Notes: generated by a model not told the origin, from the sequence alone. Counted from the stretch's first letter, positions 18,572 through 26,770 are shown. The stretch is 64,000 nt of DNA from Anaerolineae bacterium (GCA_023382535.1 JAHDWA010000018.1:62001-126000); one strand, 5' to 3'. Numbers and translations are program-made.

Positions 18572-19144
18572 ATGGCTTTAGCTCAAGAAAATGAACCCAA
18601 CTATAAACCCTTGATTCTGGTTGTTGACGACAATCCTGAATTTCTGAGCGGTATTAGATTAACATTGGAAATGGAAGGTTTTAAGGTGATAACGGCCAGC
18701 GATGGCCAGCAAGCCCTGGATAGACTCAAGAGCCTGCCCATCGGCCAAAGCCAGACCAACCCAGAAATGAAACGGCTGCCCGATCTGATTCTGGCCGACA
18801 TCATGATGCCGGCCATGGACGGCTACGAGTTCTACGAAAGGGTCCGCACCCACCCCTACACCAACCGTATTCCGTTCATCTTCCTCACCGCCAAAGCCGG
18901 TGAAGCAGATGCCCGCTATGGCAAGGAATTGGGGGCCGAAGATTATTTCTCCAAGCTGGATCCCATCGAAGATTTATTGGCCAGTATTCGCGGCAAGCTC
19001 AATCGCCTGGAGCAGCAGCGGGCTGTCATGACCGAGTTTTATGAGGAAATGGGCCAATCCGGTAATACAGGAGGGGTAATTCTCCTGGTAGTAATTACGT
19101 TGCTGATTATCCTTGCTTTCTACATCGGCACCCTGTTTTCCTGA
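18572..19144 (+). CDS. Receiver-domain response regulator with C-terminal membrane helix
   Basis: AAGGAGG (18559-18565) directly abuts an ATG at 18566, so the next ATG at 18572, six bases after the site, is the better start. The 190-aa protein has one receiver domain (ILVVDDNPEFLSG; phosphoacceptor in LADIMMPAMDGYEF; FLTAK; EDYFSKLD). Instead of a DNA-binding output domain it has a short coiled segment (LNRLEQQRAVMTEFYEEM) and a terminal hydrophobic helix (GGVILLVVITLLIILAFY), so it looks tail-anchored in the membrane. It follows the hybrid kinase and is presumably its partner. The output mechanism is unknown and the combination is unusual. Confidence 0.8.
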   Translation: MALAQENEPNYKPLILVVDDNPEFLSGIRLTLEMEGFKVITASDGQQALDRLKSLPIGQSQTNPEMKRLPDLILADIMMPAMDGYEFYERVRTHPYTNRIPFIFLTAKAGEADARYGKELGAEDYFSKLDPIEDLLASIRGKLNRLEQQRAVMTEFYEEMGQSGNTGGVILLVVITLLIILAFYIGTLFS

Positions 19145-19149
19145 TAATC

Positions 19150-20661
19150 TCACTCCCGCGCCCGCATTTGTGGAAACAGAATCACTTCCCGGATGGACTG
19201 CTGATCGGTCAGGAGCATGGTCAGCCGGTCTACACCTAGACCCAGGCCGCCGGTCGGCGGCATGCCCTGCATCAACGCCATAATGTAATCATCGTCCATC
19301 ACATGCGACTCCTCGTCGGCGTCTTTTTGCTGCTCCAAAAAACGCTGGCGTTGAATTACCGGATCGTTTAGCTCCGAATATGCATTGGCAAATTCCATGC
19401 CGGCGACAAACGCCTCAAACCGCTCGACCACGCGGGGGTCAGCCGGGTTCTGTTTGGACAGCGGCGAAATTTCCAGGGGGAAGGTGTGAATGAAGGTGGG
19501 GTTAACAATGGTTGGCTCGACATATTCACCCAGCAGTTCACCCACCAGCTTGCCCCAGTTGGGCTGCGGCGAGACATTCAGCTTGAGTTTCTGACACTCG
19601 GCCCACAGCGCCTTGACATCTCCATAGGTCTCAAAGATGTCAATCTCGGTTTGCTGCTTGATGCTGTCAGCCAGATTCAGCCGCCGCCAGGGCGTTGTCA
19701 GATCAATCTCTTTGCCCTCAAACACAATCTGGGTTGTGCCTAACACTTCCTGGGCGATAAAAGCGACCATGTTCTCGGTCAGGCGCATCATATCCTCATA
19801 GTCGGCGTAGGCCCAGTAGCACTCCATCATGGTAAATTCGGGATTATGCCGGGTGCTGATGCCTTCGTTGCGGAAGTCTTTGCAAATTTCATACACTTTT
19901 TCAAAACCGCCCACAATCAGCCGTTTGAGATAAAGCTCATCGGCGATGCGCAGGTAAAGCGGCATGTTCAAGGCATTGTGGTGGGTTACAAAGGGTCGAG
20001 CCATCGCCCCGCCGTAGAGGGGCTGCAGGGTAGGCGTCTCGACCTCCAAAAAACCCTCCCTGTCCAGAAATTTGCGCATGGCGGTAATAATTTTGCTGCG
20101 CTTGACAAAAATATCGCGCACTTCGGGGTTGGCAATTAAATCCAGGTAGCGCTGGCGGTAGCGGGTTTCCGTATCCTTCAGCCCATGCCACTTCTCCGGC
20201 AGGGGATGCAGCGCTTTTGAGGCCAATTGGAAGGCGGTGACGTGAACGGTCACTTCGCCGGTGCGGGTGCGGAAGAGATGACCCTGGGCAGCCACAAAAT
20301 CGCCCAGGTCAAAATCCTTGTTAAACTGCTGGTACAACGCCTCGCCTAGCTCGTCTTTGCGCAGATAAAGCTGCAAGCGCCCGGCCCCATCTTCAATGTG
20401 AGCAAAGGTGCTTTTGCCCATATTACGGACCGCTACCAACCGCCCCGCTACGGCCACATTGACCTGCGGCTTTTCCTCGCTGCCCTCCGGCAGGGCCGCC
20501 TCGGCCGCTTCGTACATCTGGATGGCTTCAGCCGTAGTTTGCTCGCGGGGCACGCGGGGCGGGTAGGGTAGTTGGCCGTTCTCGGCGAAGCTGGACAGCT
20601 TGTTCAGGCGCTGCTCGACCTGCTCACCGAAGTTAGTAAAGTAACTCAAGTCTTGTTCCAT
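19150..20661 (-). CDS. lysS: Lysyl-tRNA synthetase, class II
   Basis: The 503-aa product has the N-terminal OB-fold anticodon-binding domain (VNVAVAGRLVAVRNMGKSTFAHIED) and the class II catalytic core: motif 2 FRNEGISTRHNPEFTMMECYWAY and motif 3 GLGLGVDRLTMLLTDQQSIREVILFP. It charges tRNA-Lys with lysine. Length and motifs are normal for bacterial LysS. The ATG follows TTGGAGAAG. It lies downstream of greA on the same strand, but a terminator sits between them, so it may have its own weak promoter or depend on read-through. Its 3' end nearly meets the response-regulator gene on the other strand. Confidence 0.97.
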   Translation of the reverse strand: MEQDLSYFTNFGEQVEQRLNKLSSFAENGQLPYPPRVPREQTTAEAIQMYEAAEAALPEGSEEKPQVNVAVAGRLVAVRNMGKSTFAHIEDGAGRLQLYLRKDELGEALYQQFNKDFDLGDFVAAQGHLFRTRTGEVTVHVTAFQLASKALHPLPEKWHGLKDTETRYRQRYLDLIANPEVRDIFVKRSKIITAMRKFLDREGFLEVETPTLQPLYGGAMARPFVTHHNALNMPLYLRIADELYLKRLIVGGFEKVYEICKDFRNEGISTRHNPEFTMMECYWAYADYEDMMRLTENMVAFIAQEVLGTTQIVFEGKEIDLTTPWRRLNLADSIKQQTEIDIFETYGDVKALWAECQKLKLNVSPQPNWGKLVGELLGEYVEPTIVNPTFIHTFPLEISPLSKQNPADPRVVERFEAFVAGMEFANAYSELNDPVIQRQRFLEQQKDADEESHVMDDDYIMALMQGMPPTGGLGLGVDRLTMLLTDQQSIREVILFPQMRARE

Positions 20662-20734
20662 GAAAAAATCTTCTCCAATTATTGAAGACCTGTCAGGTCT
20701 GGCTTACAAAGTAACAGAGACTATCCAAAAAATG

Positions 20735-20772
20735 CAAATAAAAAGCGGAATCTCCCAGGGAAGACTCCGCTT
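20735..20772 (-). terminator. Terminator after greA
   Basis: On the minus strand AAGCGGAGTCTT (20772-20761) pairs with the AAGCGGAATCTCCC complement (20756-20743), followed by TTTTTATTT. It lies 30 bases beyond the greA stop and before lysS. Confidence 0.75.
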
Positions 20773-20802
20773 ATTATGCACGTTTAGAGCGTTTGGCGCA
20801 AG

Positions 20803-21270
20803 CTATTCGATCTTGACGACCTTGAAAACAATCTCGCCGTTAGGAGTCTCTGCTTTAACGGTATCGCCCTTTTTAGCGCCCAGCAAAGCCTTGCCAATCG
20901 GCGACTCGTTGGAGATTTTGCCGTTGAGCGGGTCGGCCTCGGCTGAACCGACAATGTGATACGTCTCCGCATCGAAGCCCTCTTCAACGACGGTGACAAC
21001 GCTGCCTACATCTACCCGGTCGGAGTTGCCGTTCTGCTCAATCAGGACAGCCTCACGAAGCTGCGCTTCAATCGTCTGAATGCGGCCTTCGAGGAAGGCT
21101 TGGGCTAACTTGGCTTCGTCGTAAGCAGAGTTCTCGCTGATGTCACCCTCTTCTTTTGCCGATTGAATGGCGGCAGCAACCTCCTTGCGGCGGACAGTCA
21201 CCAGGTACTTGAGTTCTTCCTCTAATTTCTTTTTGCCTTCTGAGGTTAAATAAATAGGTTTATCTGCCAT
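20803..21270 (-). CDS. greA: Transcription elongation factor GreA
   Basis: The 155-aa protein has the GreA layout: an N-terminal coiled coil (LTSEGKKKLEEELKYLVTVRRKEVAAAI) with the acidic tip region EEGDISENSAYDEAK, then a C-terminal FKBP-like domain (VTVVEEGFDAETYHIVGSAEADPLNGKISNESPIGKALLGAKKGDTV). GreA enters the RNA polymerase secondary channel and stimulates cleavage of backtracked transcripts. It is transcribed from a strong promoter about 280 bases upstream through a leader containing a possible attenuator. A terminator follows it. Length and motifs are canonical. Confidence 0.97.
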   Translation of the reverse strand: MADKPIYLTSEGKKKLEEELKYLVTVRRKEVAAAIQSAKEEGDISENSAYDEAKLAQAFLEGRIQTIEAQLREAVLIEQNGNSDRVDVGSVVTVVEEGFDAETYHIVGSAEADPLNGKISNESPIGKALLGAKKGDTVKAETPNGEIVFKVVKIE

Positions 21271-21477
21271 TGAAAATTATCCCTTACTTTCATTCTGTCA
21301 GTGACAGAAGCATTTGCAATTCTATCCAGCATCTCCGGTATCCCGCCACCCAATTGGCAGCAGGTAAAAGTGGCTCAAACGGCCCACTCTTGTCAAAATG
21401 GCTCTGGCGCTAACTATTAAAAGAGAGCTGGAGGTTTTTAAAGCTACCCTCGTGAGGTTGACGATGAGGGAGAACCA

Positions 21478-21508
21478 ATAAAAAAAACAGAGACCTTATT
21501 CGGGTCCC
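21478..21508 (-). terminator. Possible attenuator in the greA leader
   Basis: On the minus strand GGGACC (21508-21503) pairs with GGTCTC (21495-21490; one G-U pair), followed by a run of eight T's. It lies about 35-60 bases after the predicted greA transcription start and over 200 bases before the gene, so it could end a short leader RNA. The stem is short. Confidence 0.45.
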
Positions 21509-21546
21509 AGTCGCTGCGGCGAATATTTTCGCAATTAATTGCAGCT

Positions 21547-21575
21547 ATTATACCCGAAATTTGTTGTTTTGTAAA
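21547..21575 (-). promoter_or_regulatory. greA promoter
   Basis: On the minus strand TTTACA (21575-21570), a 17-base spacer and a perfect TATAAT (21552-21547). Predicted transcription start is near 21540, giving a leader of about 270 nt. Confidence 0.75.
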
Positions 21576-21751
21576 GGGGGTTTTTTTAATTGATTTCCCT
21601 ACTTTAGTCCTATACTATTTTGTTGGAAGAGTTGGCAGGTTAGAGGTTTGGTAATTTTCTGACCTTCCACGTCGTTCCCTATTGGTTCCTACGCCTCCCG
21701 TCAGTCTGGGAACCAGAGAGAATGAAGTGGTTTATTGGCTTATTATACGGG

Positions 21752-22195
21752 TTAATCCAAGGGAACCTTCAGTTCTTTCATTAAGGTTTCCCAACGTTCC
21801 AGCCGCACCCGCGTCTGCTCGGCCAGGGCCACAAAAATGGCCTGCGAGTCGGCATCATCCTTCAAATCCTTGAGGCGCGTCCCATACCACTCCAATTGAT
21901 GTTTCAATCCATGCTGCACAAATTTCAGTTTATCCTCCAGGCCGCGACGGCTGCGGGCCTGGCGCAGTAGCTTTTCGCCCGCCTCGTCCAGGCTGTGATC
22001 CAGTAACGGGTGGCCCAACTGCCGCAAGCGGCTGGCCACTCGGGCGATAGCTTCCTGGGTATCCTCAAGAGCAAAACTCAAGGCCGATTTGAAGTAAGGG
22101 CTTTCGCCGCCCTGGTGATACTCACGCATTACGGCCAGATAAGCTAATTGGGATTTGAGATGTTGAGTCAAAATCGAGACAGAGGTATTGGCCAT
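21752..22195 (-). CDS. Helical protein of unknown function, coupled to PIG-L deacetylase
   Basis: The 147-aa product is predicted almost entirely alpha-helical (for example YFKSALSFALEDTQEAIARVASRLRQLGH and GLEDKLKFVQHGLKHQLEWYGTRLKDLKDD), suggesting a four-helix-bundle or ferritin-like fold. There is no clear metal ligand set, signal peptide or membrane helix. The family was not recognised. Its ATG lies three bases after the stop of the PIG-L gene, so both share the promoter at 23085-23113 with the LexA-like palindrome. A stress-related role is a guess from that context only. Confidence 0.7.
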   Translation of the reverse strand: MANTSVSILTQHLKSQLAYLAVMREYHQGGESPYFKSALSFALEDTQEAIARVASRLRQLGHPLLDHSLDEAGEKLLRQARSRRGLEDKLKFVQHGLKHQLEWYGTRLKDLKDDADSQAIFVALAEQTRVRLERWETLMKELKVPLD

Positions 22196-22198
22196 GTC

Positions 22199-23020
22199 TC
22201 ACCTCAATCCCGCAAAAAGATCAGTCTCTTTTTGCCTGGCCGGGTCAATCCTGGCCAGATTATCCACGGCGTGAGCTAAAATAAAAGTTTCTTGCCAAAA
22301 CCAGGGAAATGTCTCCAGGTCGAACGTTTCTTGCAGGTACGGGCTGGCCCCATCAATCTGGGTAGCATGGCAGCGAATGCCCTTAAGCTTGTTTTCTACA
22401 TAATCGCGCACGTTGATAACGGTGGTGATACGCTCCAGCGGCTGCCCCATAAACGGAAACGGTACCCCATCCATCAACACGTAAGTCCGGCCCGCTATCT
22501 TTTGCATGTGTTCCAACTGTTCGTGCGGCATAGCGCGGTGATAAAACTTGGCAACCTGATGCGGCGGTCCCGCTTCCGGCCAGCGATCAGCGTCGGCGGC
22601 CAATTGGAACGCAGCCGTGGCCCAGCGATGCGTCGCCAGGTGGTCGTAATGTCCATATCCACCCTCCGGGCCAAAGGATATCATTACCTGCGGCTTGACC
22701 TCACGCAAAATCTGCACTACCTTGTAAACAGCCTCAGCTTGAGGCGCGACGGTAGTTTGGCCGTCTATATAGCCCAGCAAATGCAAATGCTTTATCCCGT
22801 AGCAGACGCAGGCCCGGCGCAGTTCCTGCTCCCGAACCACGCCAATAGGTTGGGTCAAGGTAATCGCCGGGTTAGCCAGCGCGCCGGCCTCCCCGCGAGT
22901 GGCGATGACCAGGTGAACGTCCACCCCCTCGGCGGCATACTTGCTTAAAGTCCCGCCGGTGCCAAAAGCCTCGTCGTCGGGATGAGCAAACAGGGCAAGT
23001 AGAGTTAATTTTTCGGGCAT
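22199..23020 (-). CDS. PIG-L family N-deacetylase
   Basis: The 273-aa protein has the PIG-L metal motif FAHPDDEAFGTGGTL (residues 11-25) and the distal His motif GGYGHYDHLATHRW, which together bind Zn2+ in MshB/BshB-type enzymes. These deacetylate N-acetylglucosamine conjugates, for example in mycothiol or bacillithiol synthesis, though many members have unknown substrates. It is the first gene of a two-gene unit, followed three bases later by a helical protein. Upstream is a near-consensus promoter with an AGAACA/TGTTCT palindrome over the transcription start. The enzyme class is clear; the substrate is not. Confidence 0.9.
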   Translation of the reverse strand: MPEKLTLLALFAHPDDEAFGTGGTLSKYAAEGVDVHLVIATRGEAGALANPAITLTQPIGVVREQELRRACVCYGIKHLHLLGYIDGQTTVAPQAEAVYKVVQILREVKPQVMISFGPEGGYGHYDHLATHRWATAAFQLAADADRWPEAGPPHQVAKFYHRAMPHEQLEHMQKIAGRTYVLMDGVPFPFMGQPLERITTVINVRDYVENKLKGIRCHATQIDGASPYLQETFDLETFPWFWQETFILAHAVDNLARIDPARQKETDLFAGLR

Positions 23021-23068
23021 AACCTCATCTCAAGACCACGGTCAGCTTGGATGCCATACTCTTGTTAA

Positions 23069-23082
23069 AGAACATTTGTTCT
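23069..23082. promoter_or_regulatory. LexA-like palindromic operator
   Basis: AGAACATTTGTTCT is an inverted repeat AGAAC-N4-GTTCT, like Gram-positive-type LexA boxes. It covers the predicted transcription start of the PIG-L unit. That LexA binds here is an inference. Confidence 0.4.
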
Positions 23083-23084
23083 AA

Positions 23085-23113
23085 AGTATAACACCAAACC
23101 AACTTTTCGTCAA
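23085..23113 (-). promoter_or_regulatory. PIG-L unit promoter
   Basis: On the minus strand TTGACG (23113-23108), a 17-base spacer and TATACT (23090-23085). Both boxes match consensus in five of six positions. Confidence 0.7.
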
Positions 23114-23117
23114 AGTA

Positions 23118-23149
23118 AGGTGCGACGCACAGCAATGTACGTCGCACCT
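23118..23149. repeat. Palindromic hairpin AGGTGCGACG/CGTCGCACCT
   Basis: A perfect 10-bp stem with a 12-nt loop lies between the PIG-L promoter and the stop of the upstream minus-strand gene. It may end that transcript, although the T tract is weak, or be a dispersed palindrome. Confidence 0.6.
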
Positions 23150-23187
23150 GTCATAAATAATAGCTTGGTATAATTGATTGTCAAGGA

Positions 23188-24084
23188 CTAACGGGCGCTT
23201 TGATAAACCTCGTCCATCGCTTCGCGTAAATCTTCGAGCCGCTGCACCTGCTCGGAAATCTCGTCCTCCAGCCGGTTGACCCGGCTGCCTTCCTCATCTT
23301 TGTTACCGACCAGCAGCAGTTGCGAGTAGATCGTCCCCAGGGCCGAAATGGTGCTGTCCAGTTGGTAGCCGGCTTTTTCCATGCTGTCTTCCAGGCTTTG
23401 CAGAGTTTGCAGTTGGCGCTGCTTATCGGCAATCGTGCGCTCGAGTTGTCGCTTTACTTCGGGACTCCTCTCGCGGGCTAATTTCTGCTCCAGGTTGCGG
23501 ATATCCGCCGGCACGCGCTGCATATCTTGCTTAATCACCTGGTTTAACTGAAATTTATCCACCCGGGCCGCCAGGTCATACACCGCTTGCAGCCAGTGAG
23601 TGACTTCGCGGGTGGTCCGCTCAAAGCGATCTCGCATCGAGGCCTCGCCTGATTTTGTGACCGTATTCTGGATTAACTCCCAATAGCGCAGCGCCTCGTC
23701 TACCTTGGCCTGGATGTTTCGATCCTGGATGGAGGCCGGGTTAAATTGGATCTTAGGCCGCAGCATCTCCTCCACAACTCTGGCGTGGCTTTTTTCGTTA
23801 TTGGCGGCCAGGTAGAGCAGAACAACCTGGGCGATAAGCCATACCAAAAAGACCGGTACAGCCAGCAGCCAGCTAAAAAATATGGCAATAGCCCCGGACA
23901 CGACAATATTACCGCCGAGCGAAAGGGCGCTGGCCACGCTAAAAAAAACTCGCTCCCAGACCGTCTTTTTGATAGACGGATCGTTGAGCCAGTCTTTACC
24001 TTGTTGTTTATAATTCTCAACAATGTTCTTGAGAATCGCTTCCTGGGCCCGTTGTTCGAGGTCTCGTCTAATATTTGAGGGCAT
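23188..24084 (-). CDS. Membrane-anchored coiled-coil protein next to PspA
   Basis: The 298-aa protein has a charged N terminus (residues 1-45), two adjacent membrane helices (about 47-70 and 73-95; GAIAIFFSWLLAVPVFLVWLIAQVVLLYL), then about 200 residues with strong coiled-coil character (RNLEQKLARERSPEVKRQLERTIADKQRQLQTLQSLE-like heptads, broken here). No family was recognised. It is the second gene after pspA on the same strand, 84 bases away, across a small inverted heptamer array. A role as the membrane partner of the PspA scaffold is an inference from context. Confidence 0.7.
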   Translation of the reverse strand: MPSNIRRDLEQRAQEAILKNIVENYKQQGKDWLNDPSIKKTVWERVFFSVASALSLGGNIVVSGAIAIFFSWLLAVPVFLVWLIAQVVLLYLAANNEKSHARVVEEMLRPKIQFNPASIQDRNIQAKVDEALRYWELIQNTVTKSGEASMRDRFERTTREVTHWLQAVYDLAARVDKFQLNQVIKQDMQRVPADIRNLEQKLARERSPEVKRQLERTIADKQRQLQTLQSLEDSMEKAGYQLDSTISALGTIYSQLLLVGNKDEEGSRVNRLEDEISEQVQRLEDLREAMDEVYQSAR

Positions 24085-24093
24085 AAGATTAAT

Positions 24094-24136
24094 GCGTAAT
24101 GCGTGATACGTGATCTTTACCCATCACGCATCACGC
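24094..24136. repeat. Inverted heptamer array GCGTNAT ... ATCACGC
   Basis: GCGTAAT, GCGTGAT, ACGTGAT (24094-24114) are followed by ATCACGC, ATCACGC (24123-24136), able to fold into a hairpin between the PspA gene and its downstream partner. Confidence 0.65.
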
Positions 24137-24167
24137 CTCAAATTTCAAAATTTACTTCGTGGCCGAG

Positions 24168-24881
24168 TTAATTGGAGGATGAACTAGCGGCTTGTTCGTC
24201 CTGCCCCAAACCTAAGCGGCGGCGGCGTTCGGCTAACTGGCTGTCCAGCCGATCTTTGCCCAAAACCTGATCCATTTGATTGCTCAGACGGCCGGCCCGC
24301 ATTTCCACTTCGGCATCGGCGCGATCCAGCCGCTCGCGGATTTTGTCGGCCACGCGAGAAATATCGGAATCGCCCACGCCTTCCAGGGCGTCGAGTGACT
24401 TCATGCTCTTGGCCGCAATCTCCTTGGTCTTGGCCAGTTCCAGCAGACCCAAGACATGCTCCCGCTCCTGGCGAATGGTGCGCAGGCGGGCTTCCAGCTT
24501 GAGCCGGGCTTCGGCCAGCTTATCGGCTTCGCCTTTTTGCTGCTCAAACTGCTTGCGATACTCCTCGGCCAGGTCCGCTTTGGTGTTATATTGGCTCTGG
24601 GCGGCCATAGCCAAATCTTCTTTGCCCAGGGTCAACAGGCGGTCAATGTCGCGGTCCAGCGCTTCGGCCTCGGCCTGAAAGGTTTCATATTTGCGCTGCA
24701 ACGTTTTGACCTGGCCCTTGATCGTAACCAGGGCATCCTCCAGGTCGTCCAGGTTGTCTTCCGCCTGGCGGATGTACTCGTCCAGCACCGCCACCGAATT
24801 GGCGTCGAGCGCCCGGTCCACCATCGCATGCAAGTTGGCTTTGATCAAGGTGTCAATTTTTTGGAATAATGATTGGGCCAT
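24168..24881 (-). CDS. pspA: PspA/IM30 family protein
   Basis: The start is the ATG at 24881, seven bases after AAGGAG; the frame is open 14 codons further but without support. The 237-aa protein has the PspA/IM30 pattern: an amphipathic N-terminal helix (MAQSLFQKIDTLIKANLHAMVDRA), LDEYIRQAEDNLDDLEDALVTIKGQVKTLQ and a long hairpin coiled coil, ending in a disordered Ser-rich tail. Members form ESCRT-III-like rings or rods that protect and remodel the inner membrane under stress. It has a good promoter upstream and is followed by a membrane coiled-coil gene. No PspF-type regulator is present in the window. Confidence 0.9.
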   Translation of the reverse strand: MAQSLFQKIDTLIKANLHAMVDRALDANSVAVLDEYIRQAEDNLDDLEDALVTIKGQVKTLQRKYETFQAEAEALDRDIDRLLTLGKEDLAMAAQSQYNTKADLAEEYRKQFEQQKGEADKLAEARLKLEARLRTIRQEREHVLGLLELAKTKEIAAKSMKSLDALEGVGDSDISRVADKIRERLDRADAEVEMRAGRLSNQMDQVLGKDRLDSQLAERRRRLGLGQDEQAASSSSN

Positions 24882-25257
24882 GGTTGGGTCTCCTTGAGAA
24901 GTGATCGTAAAATATAATTGCATAAAGATTTTTAGGGATAAATCTTTACGCGTAGTACGTTTTACTCAAATAAATTTAGCCGCTCTACAGTTGCGGTTTT
25001 CATTATACACATTATCCCCATAAATTTCCAATCTCTTCAGGTTTTGAAACACGAACCTTACGAAAGTTAAAAATGCTCGAAAAATCTTTCTTTTCAGTAC
25101 CTCTATAACTATCTTTTTTCGTGCTTTTTTATCAACTTTATCCTTTCGTGTTTCAAATTTTCTACCAATCTGAGTTATTCATCCCAAGCCGAAATACTCC
25201 TTCGGGCAACCTTCCATCTTCCCCCCACGTGTGCTACAATAACGGCTGGAGGATGCC
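24882..25257. other. AT-rich divergent gap between pspA and the RusA-like gene
   Basis: No gene is seen. It holds the pspA promoter (25002-25030) and, at its right end, a TACAAT-type -10 box about 15 bases before the ribosome binding site of the RusA-like gene. The middle is AT-rich without recognised structure. Confidence 0.5.
25002..25030 (-). promoter_or_regulatory. pspA promoter
   Basis: On the minus strand TGGAAA (25030-25025), a 17-base spacer and a perfect TATAAT (25007-25002). Confidence 0.6.
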
Positions 25258-25689
25258 ATGACCGAGATTCAACGGGTGCATTTTACCCTGCCCCTGCCGC
25301 CGAGCATCAACAATCAATACACCCAGGTGGGCAAAATCCGGGTGCTTTCTAAAGAGCACGAATCATTCAAACGCCAGGTAGACCGGCGTATTCACCGTCT
25401 GCGTGTGGATGAGGTCATCACCGATACCTTTATCGCCGCGCTCAAGGCCGGTTGGATCGGCCTGTTTCTGGATTTTTATTTTGAAACCCCGCTTCGCCGC
25501 GACCTTGACGGCGGTCTCAAAATCACTCAGGACGCTGTTTTGTCTGCCCTGGGCATCAACGATAACCGGGTGGTAGATATTCACCTGGTCAAGCGCATCG
25601 CCCCCAACAACCCCCGCGTCGAGATCGAGCTGGAAGCCATTCCCGAGTGGCAGTTCGATGAAGAGTATGTCTATCGGGAAGAATCGTAA
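25258..25689 (+). CDS. RusA-like crossover junction endodeoxyribonuclease
   Basis: The 143-aa product fits the RusA family: an N-terminal LPLPPSINNQY segment and the catalytic acidic cluster RRDLDGGLKITQDAVLSALGINDNRVVD, in which Asp residues coordinate Mg2+. RusA dimers resolve Holliday junctions and are frequent in phages and prophages. GGAGG lies just before the start and a TACAAT -10 box is nearby. No phage genes adjoin it, so it may be a domesticated copy. The family assignment is good; in vivo function is inferred. Confidence 0.8.
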   Translation: MTEIQRVHFTLPLPPSINNQYTQVGKIRVLSKEHESFKRQVDRRIHRLRVDEVITDTFIAALKAGWIGLFLDFYFETPLRRDLDGGLKITQDAVLSALGINDNRVVDIHLVKRIAPNNPRVEIELEAIPEWQFDEEYVYREES

Positions 25690-25777
25690 TTTTTGAATTT
25701 CTGTTATTTTGACAAGGCTAGCCGCTTAGCCTAGAATCCGCCTTGATTTCAACCCTGTAAAGTTAAGGAAAAAAACA

Positions 25778-26770
25778 ATGAACACTAAACTGTTTCAAAA
25801 AGATTTTATTACCACCCAGGATTGGACCGTGGAAGATTTGAACACCATGCTCGACCTGGCCTTTCGCCTCAAGGGTGAATTTGCCATGGGTGTGCCCCAC
25901 GATCACATCCTGCGGGCCAAAACGCTCTACATGCTCTTCTTTGAAGAGAGCACCCGCACCCGCAACTCCTTTGAAACCGGCATGACCCAGTTGGGCGGCC
26001 ACGCCGTCTTCCTGACCCCTAAAGCGACCCAGATTGGGCACGGCGAAAACGCCAAGGATACCGGCATTGTCCTGAGCGGCTACGGCCACGGTATCGCCAT
26101 CCGCGACTGCCGCACCAATGTAGGTCAAAAATATCTGTACGAAATGGCTCAATATGCCGATGCGCCCATCTTCAACATGCAGGATGATGTGGACCATCCC
26201 TGCCAAGCCATGGCCGACCTGATGACCCTCATGGAACTCTTTGGCCGGGATTTGCGCGGGCGCAAGTTTGTTATCTCCTGGACCTACGCCCCCAAATATG
26301 TCCGCCCGCTCAGCGTGCCGCAGTCGCTGGTCTGGTTGATGCCCCGCTTTGGGATGGATGTCACCCTGGCTTATCCCGAAGGCTACCACCTCATGCCCAA
26401 CGTCATGGAAGCGGCCTACAAAAACGCCGAAACTGCCGGCGTCACTCTGACCGAAACCCACAATATGGAAGATGCTTTCAAAGACGCCGACTTCCTCTAC
26501 CCCAAGTCCTGGGGTCCGATCATGGTCACCGAAGACGAGCCGGAGGTCGAGGCCATGGCCGCCAAAAACGAAAACTGGCGCGTGACCCAGGCCAAGATGA
26601 ATCTGGCCAAGAAGCACGCCGTTTACATGCACTGCATGCCGGTTGACCGGGGCCACGAAGTGGACGACGAGGTCATTGATGGGCCGCAGTCGGTCATCTA
26701 CAAGCAGGCCGAAAACCGGCTGCACATCCAAAAAGCGCTGATGGCCCTGACCATGGGCGGCCGGGCGTAA
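25778..26770 (+). CDS. ygeW: Knotted carbamoyltransferase, YgeW-like
   Basis: The 330-aa protein is a carbamoyltransferase: carbamoyl-phosphate site EESTRTRNSFETGMTQLGG (about 52-70), HPCQAMADLMTL, and the C-terminal HCMPVDRGHEV. The segment WTYAPKYVRPLSVPQS, with its insertion before the second domain, is characteristic of knotted transferases of the YgeW/N-acetylornithine type rather than classical OTC. In E. coli ygeW lies in a purine/amino-acid catabolic cluster, next to ygeY; here a YgeY-like gene also follows. The amino substrate is unknown. A Shine-Dalgarno AAGGA precedes the ATG. Length is normal. Confidence 0.85.
   Translation: MNTKLFQKDFITTQDWTVEDLNTMLDLAFRLKGEFAMGVPHDHILRAKTLYMLFFEESTRTRNSFETGMTQLGGHAVFLTPKATQIGHGENAKDTGIVLSGYGHGIAIRDCRTNVGQKYLYEMAQYADAPIFNMQDDVDHPCQAMADLMTLMELFGRDLRGRKFVISWTYAPKYVRPLSVPQSLVWLMPRFGMDVTLAYPEGYHLMPNVMEAAYKNAETAGVTLTETHNMEDAFKDADFLYPKSWGPIMVTEDEPEVEAMAAKNENWRVTQAKMNLAKKHAVYMHCMPVDRGHEVDDEVIDGPQSVIYKQAENRLHIQKALMALTMGGRA

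Larger units (their letters stand above)
21271..21751. other. greA leader and upstream intergenic region
   Basis: There is no gene in these 481 bases. They carry the greA promoter (21547-21575), a small hairpin GCGAA/TTCGC (21519-21532) and the attenuator candidate. The part at 21580-21750 is AT-rich and shows nothing recognisable. Confidence 0.5.

Noticed and set aside
21478..21545. T-box riboswitch in the greA/lysS leader
   Set aside because: The terminator loop recalls T-box leaders, but there is no T-box core sequence, the leader is too short before the terminator, and greA is the first gene.
25763..26731. 322-codon open frame opposite ygeW
   Set aside because: Antisense to a complete carbamoyltransferase with all catalytic motifs; no own signals.
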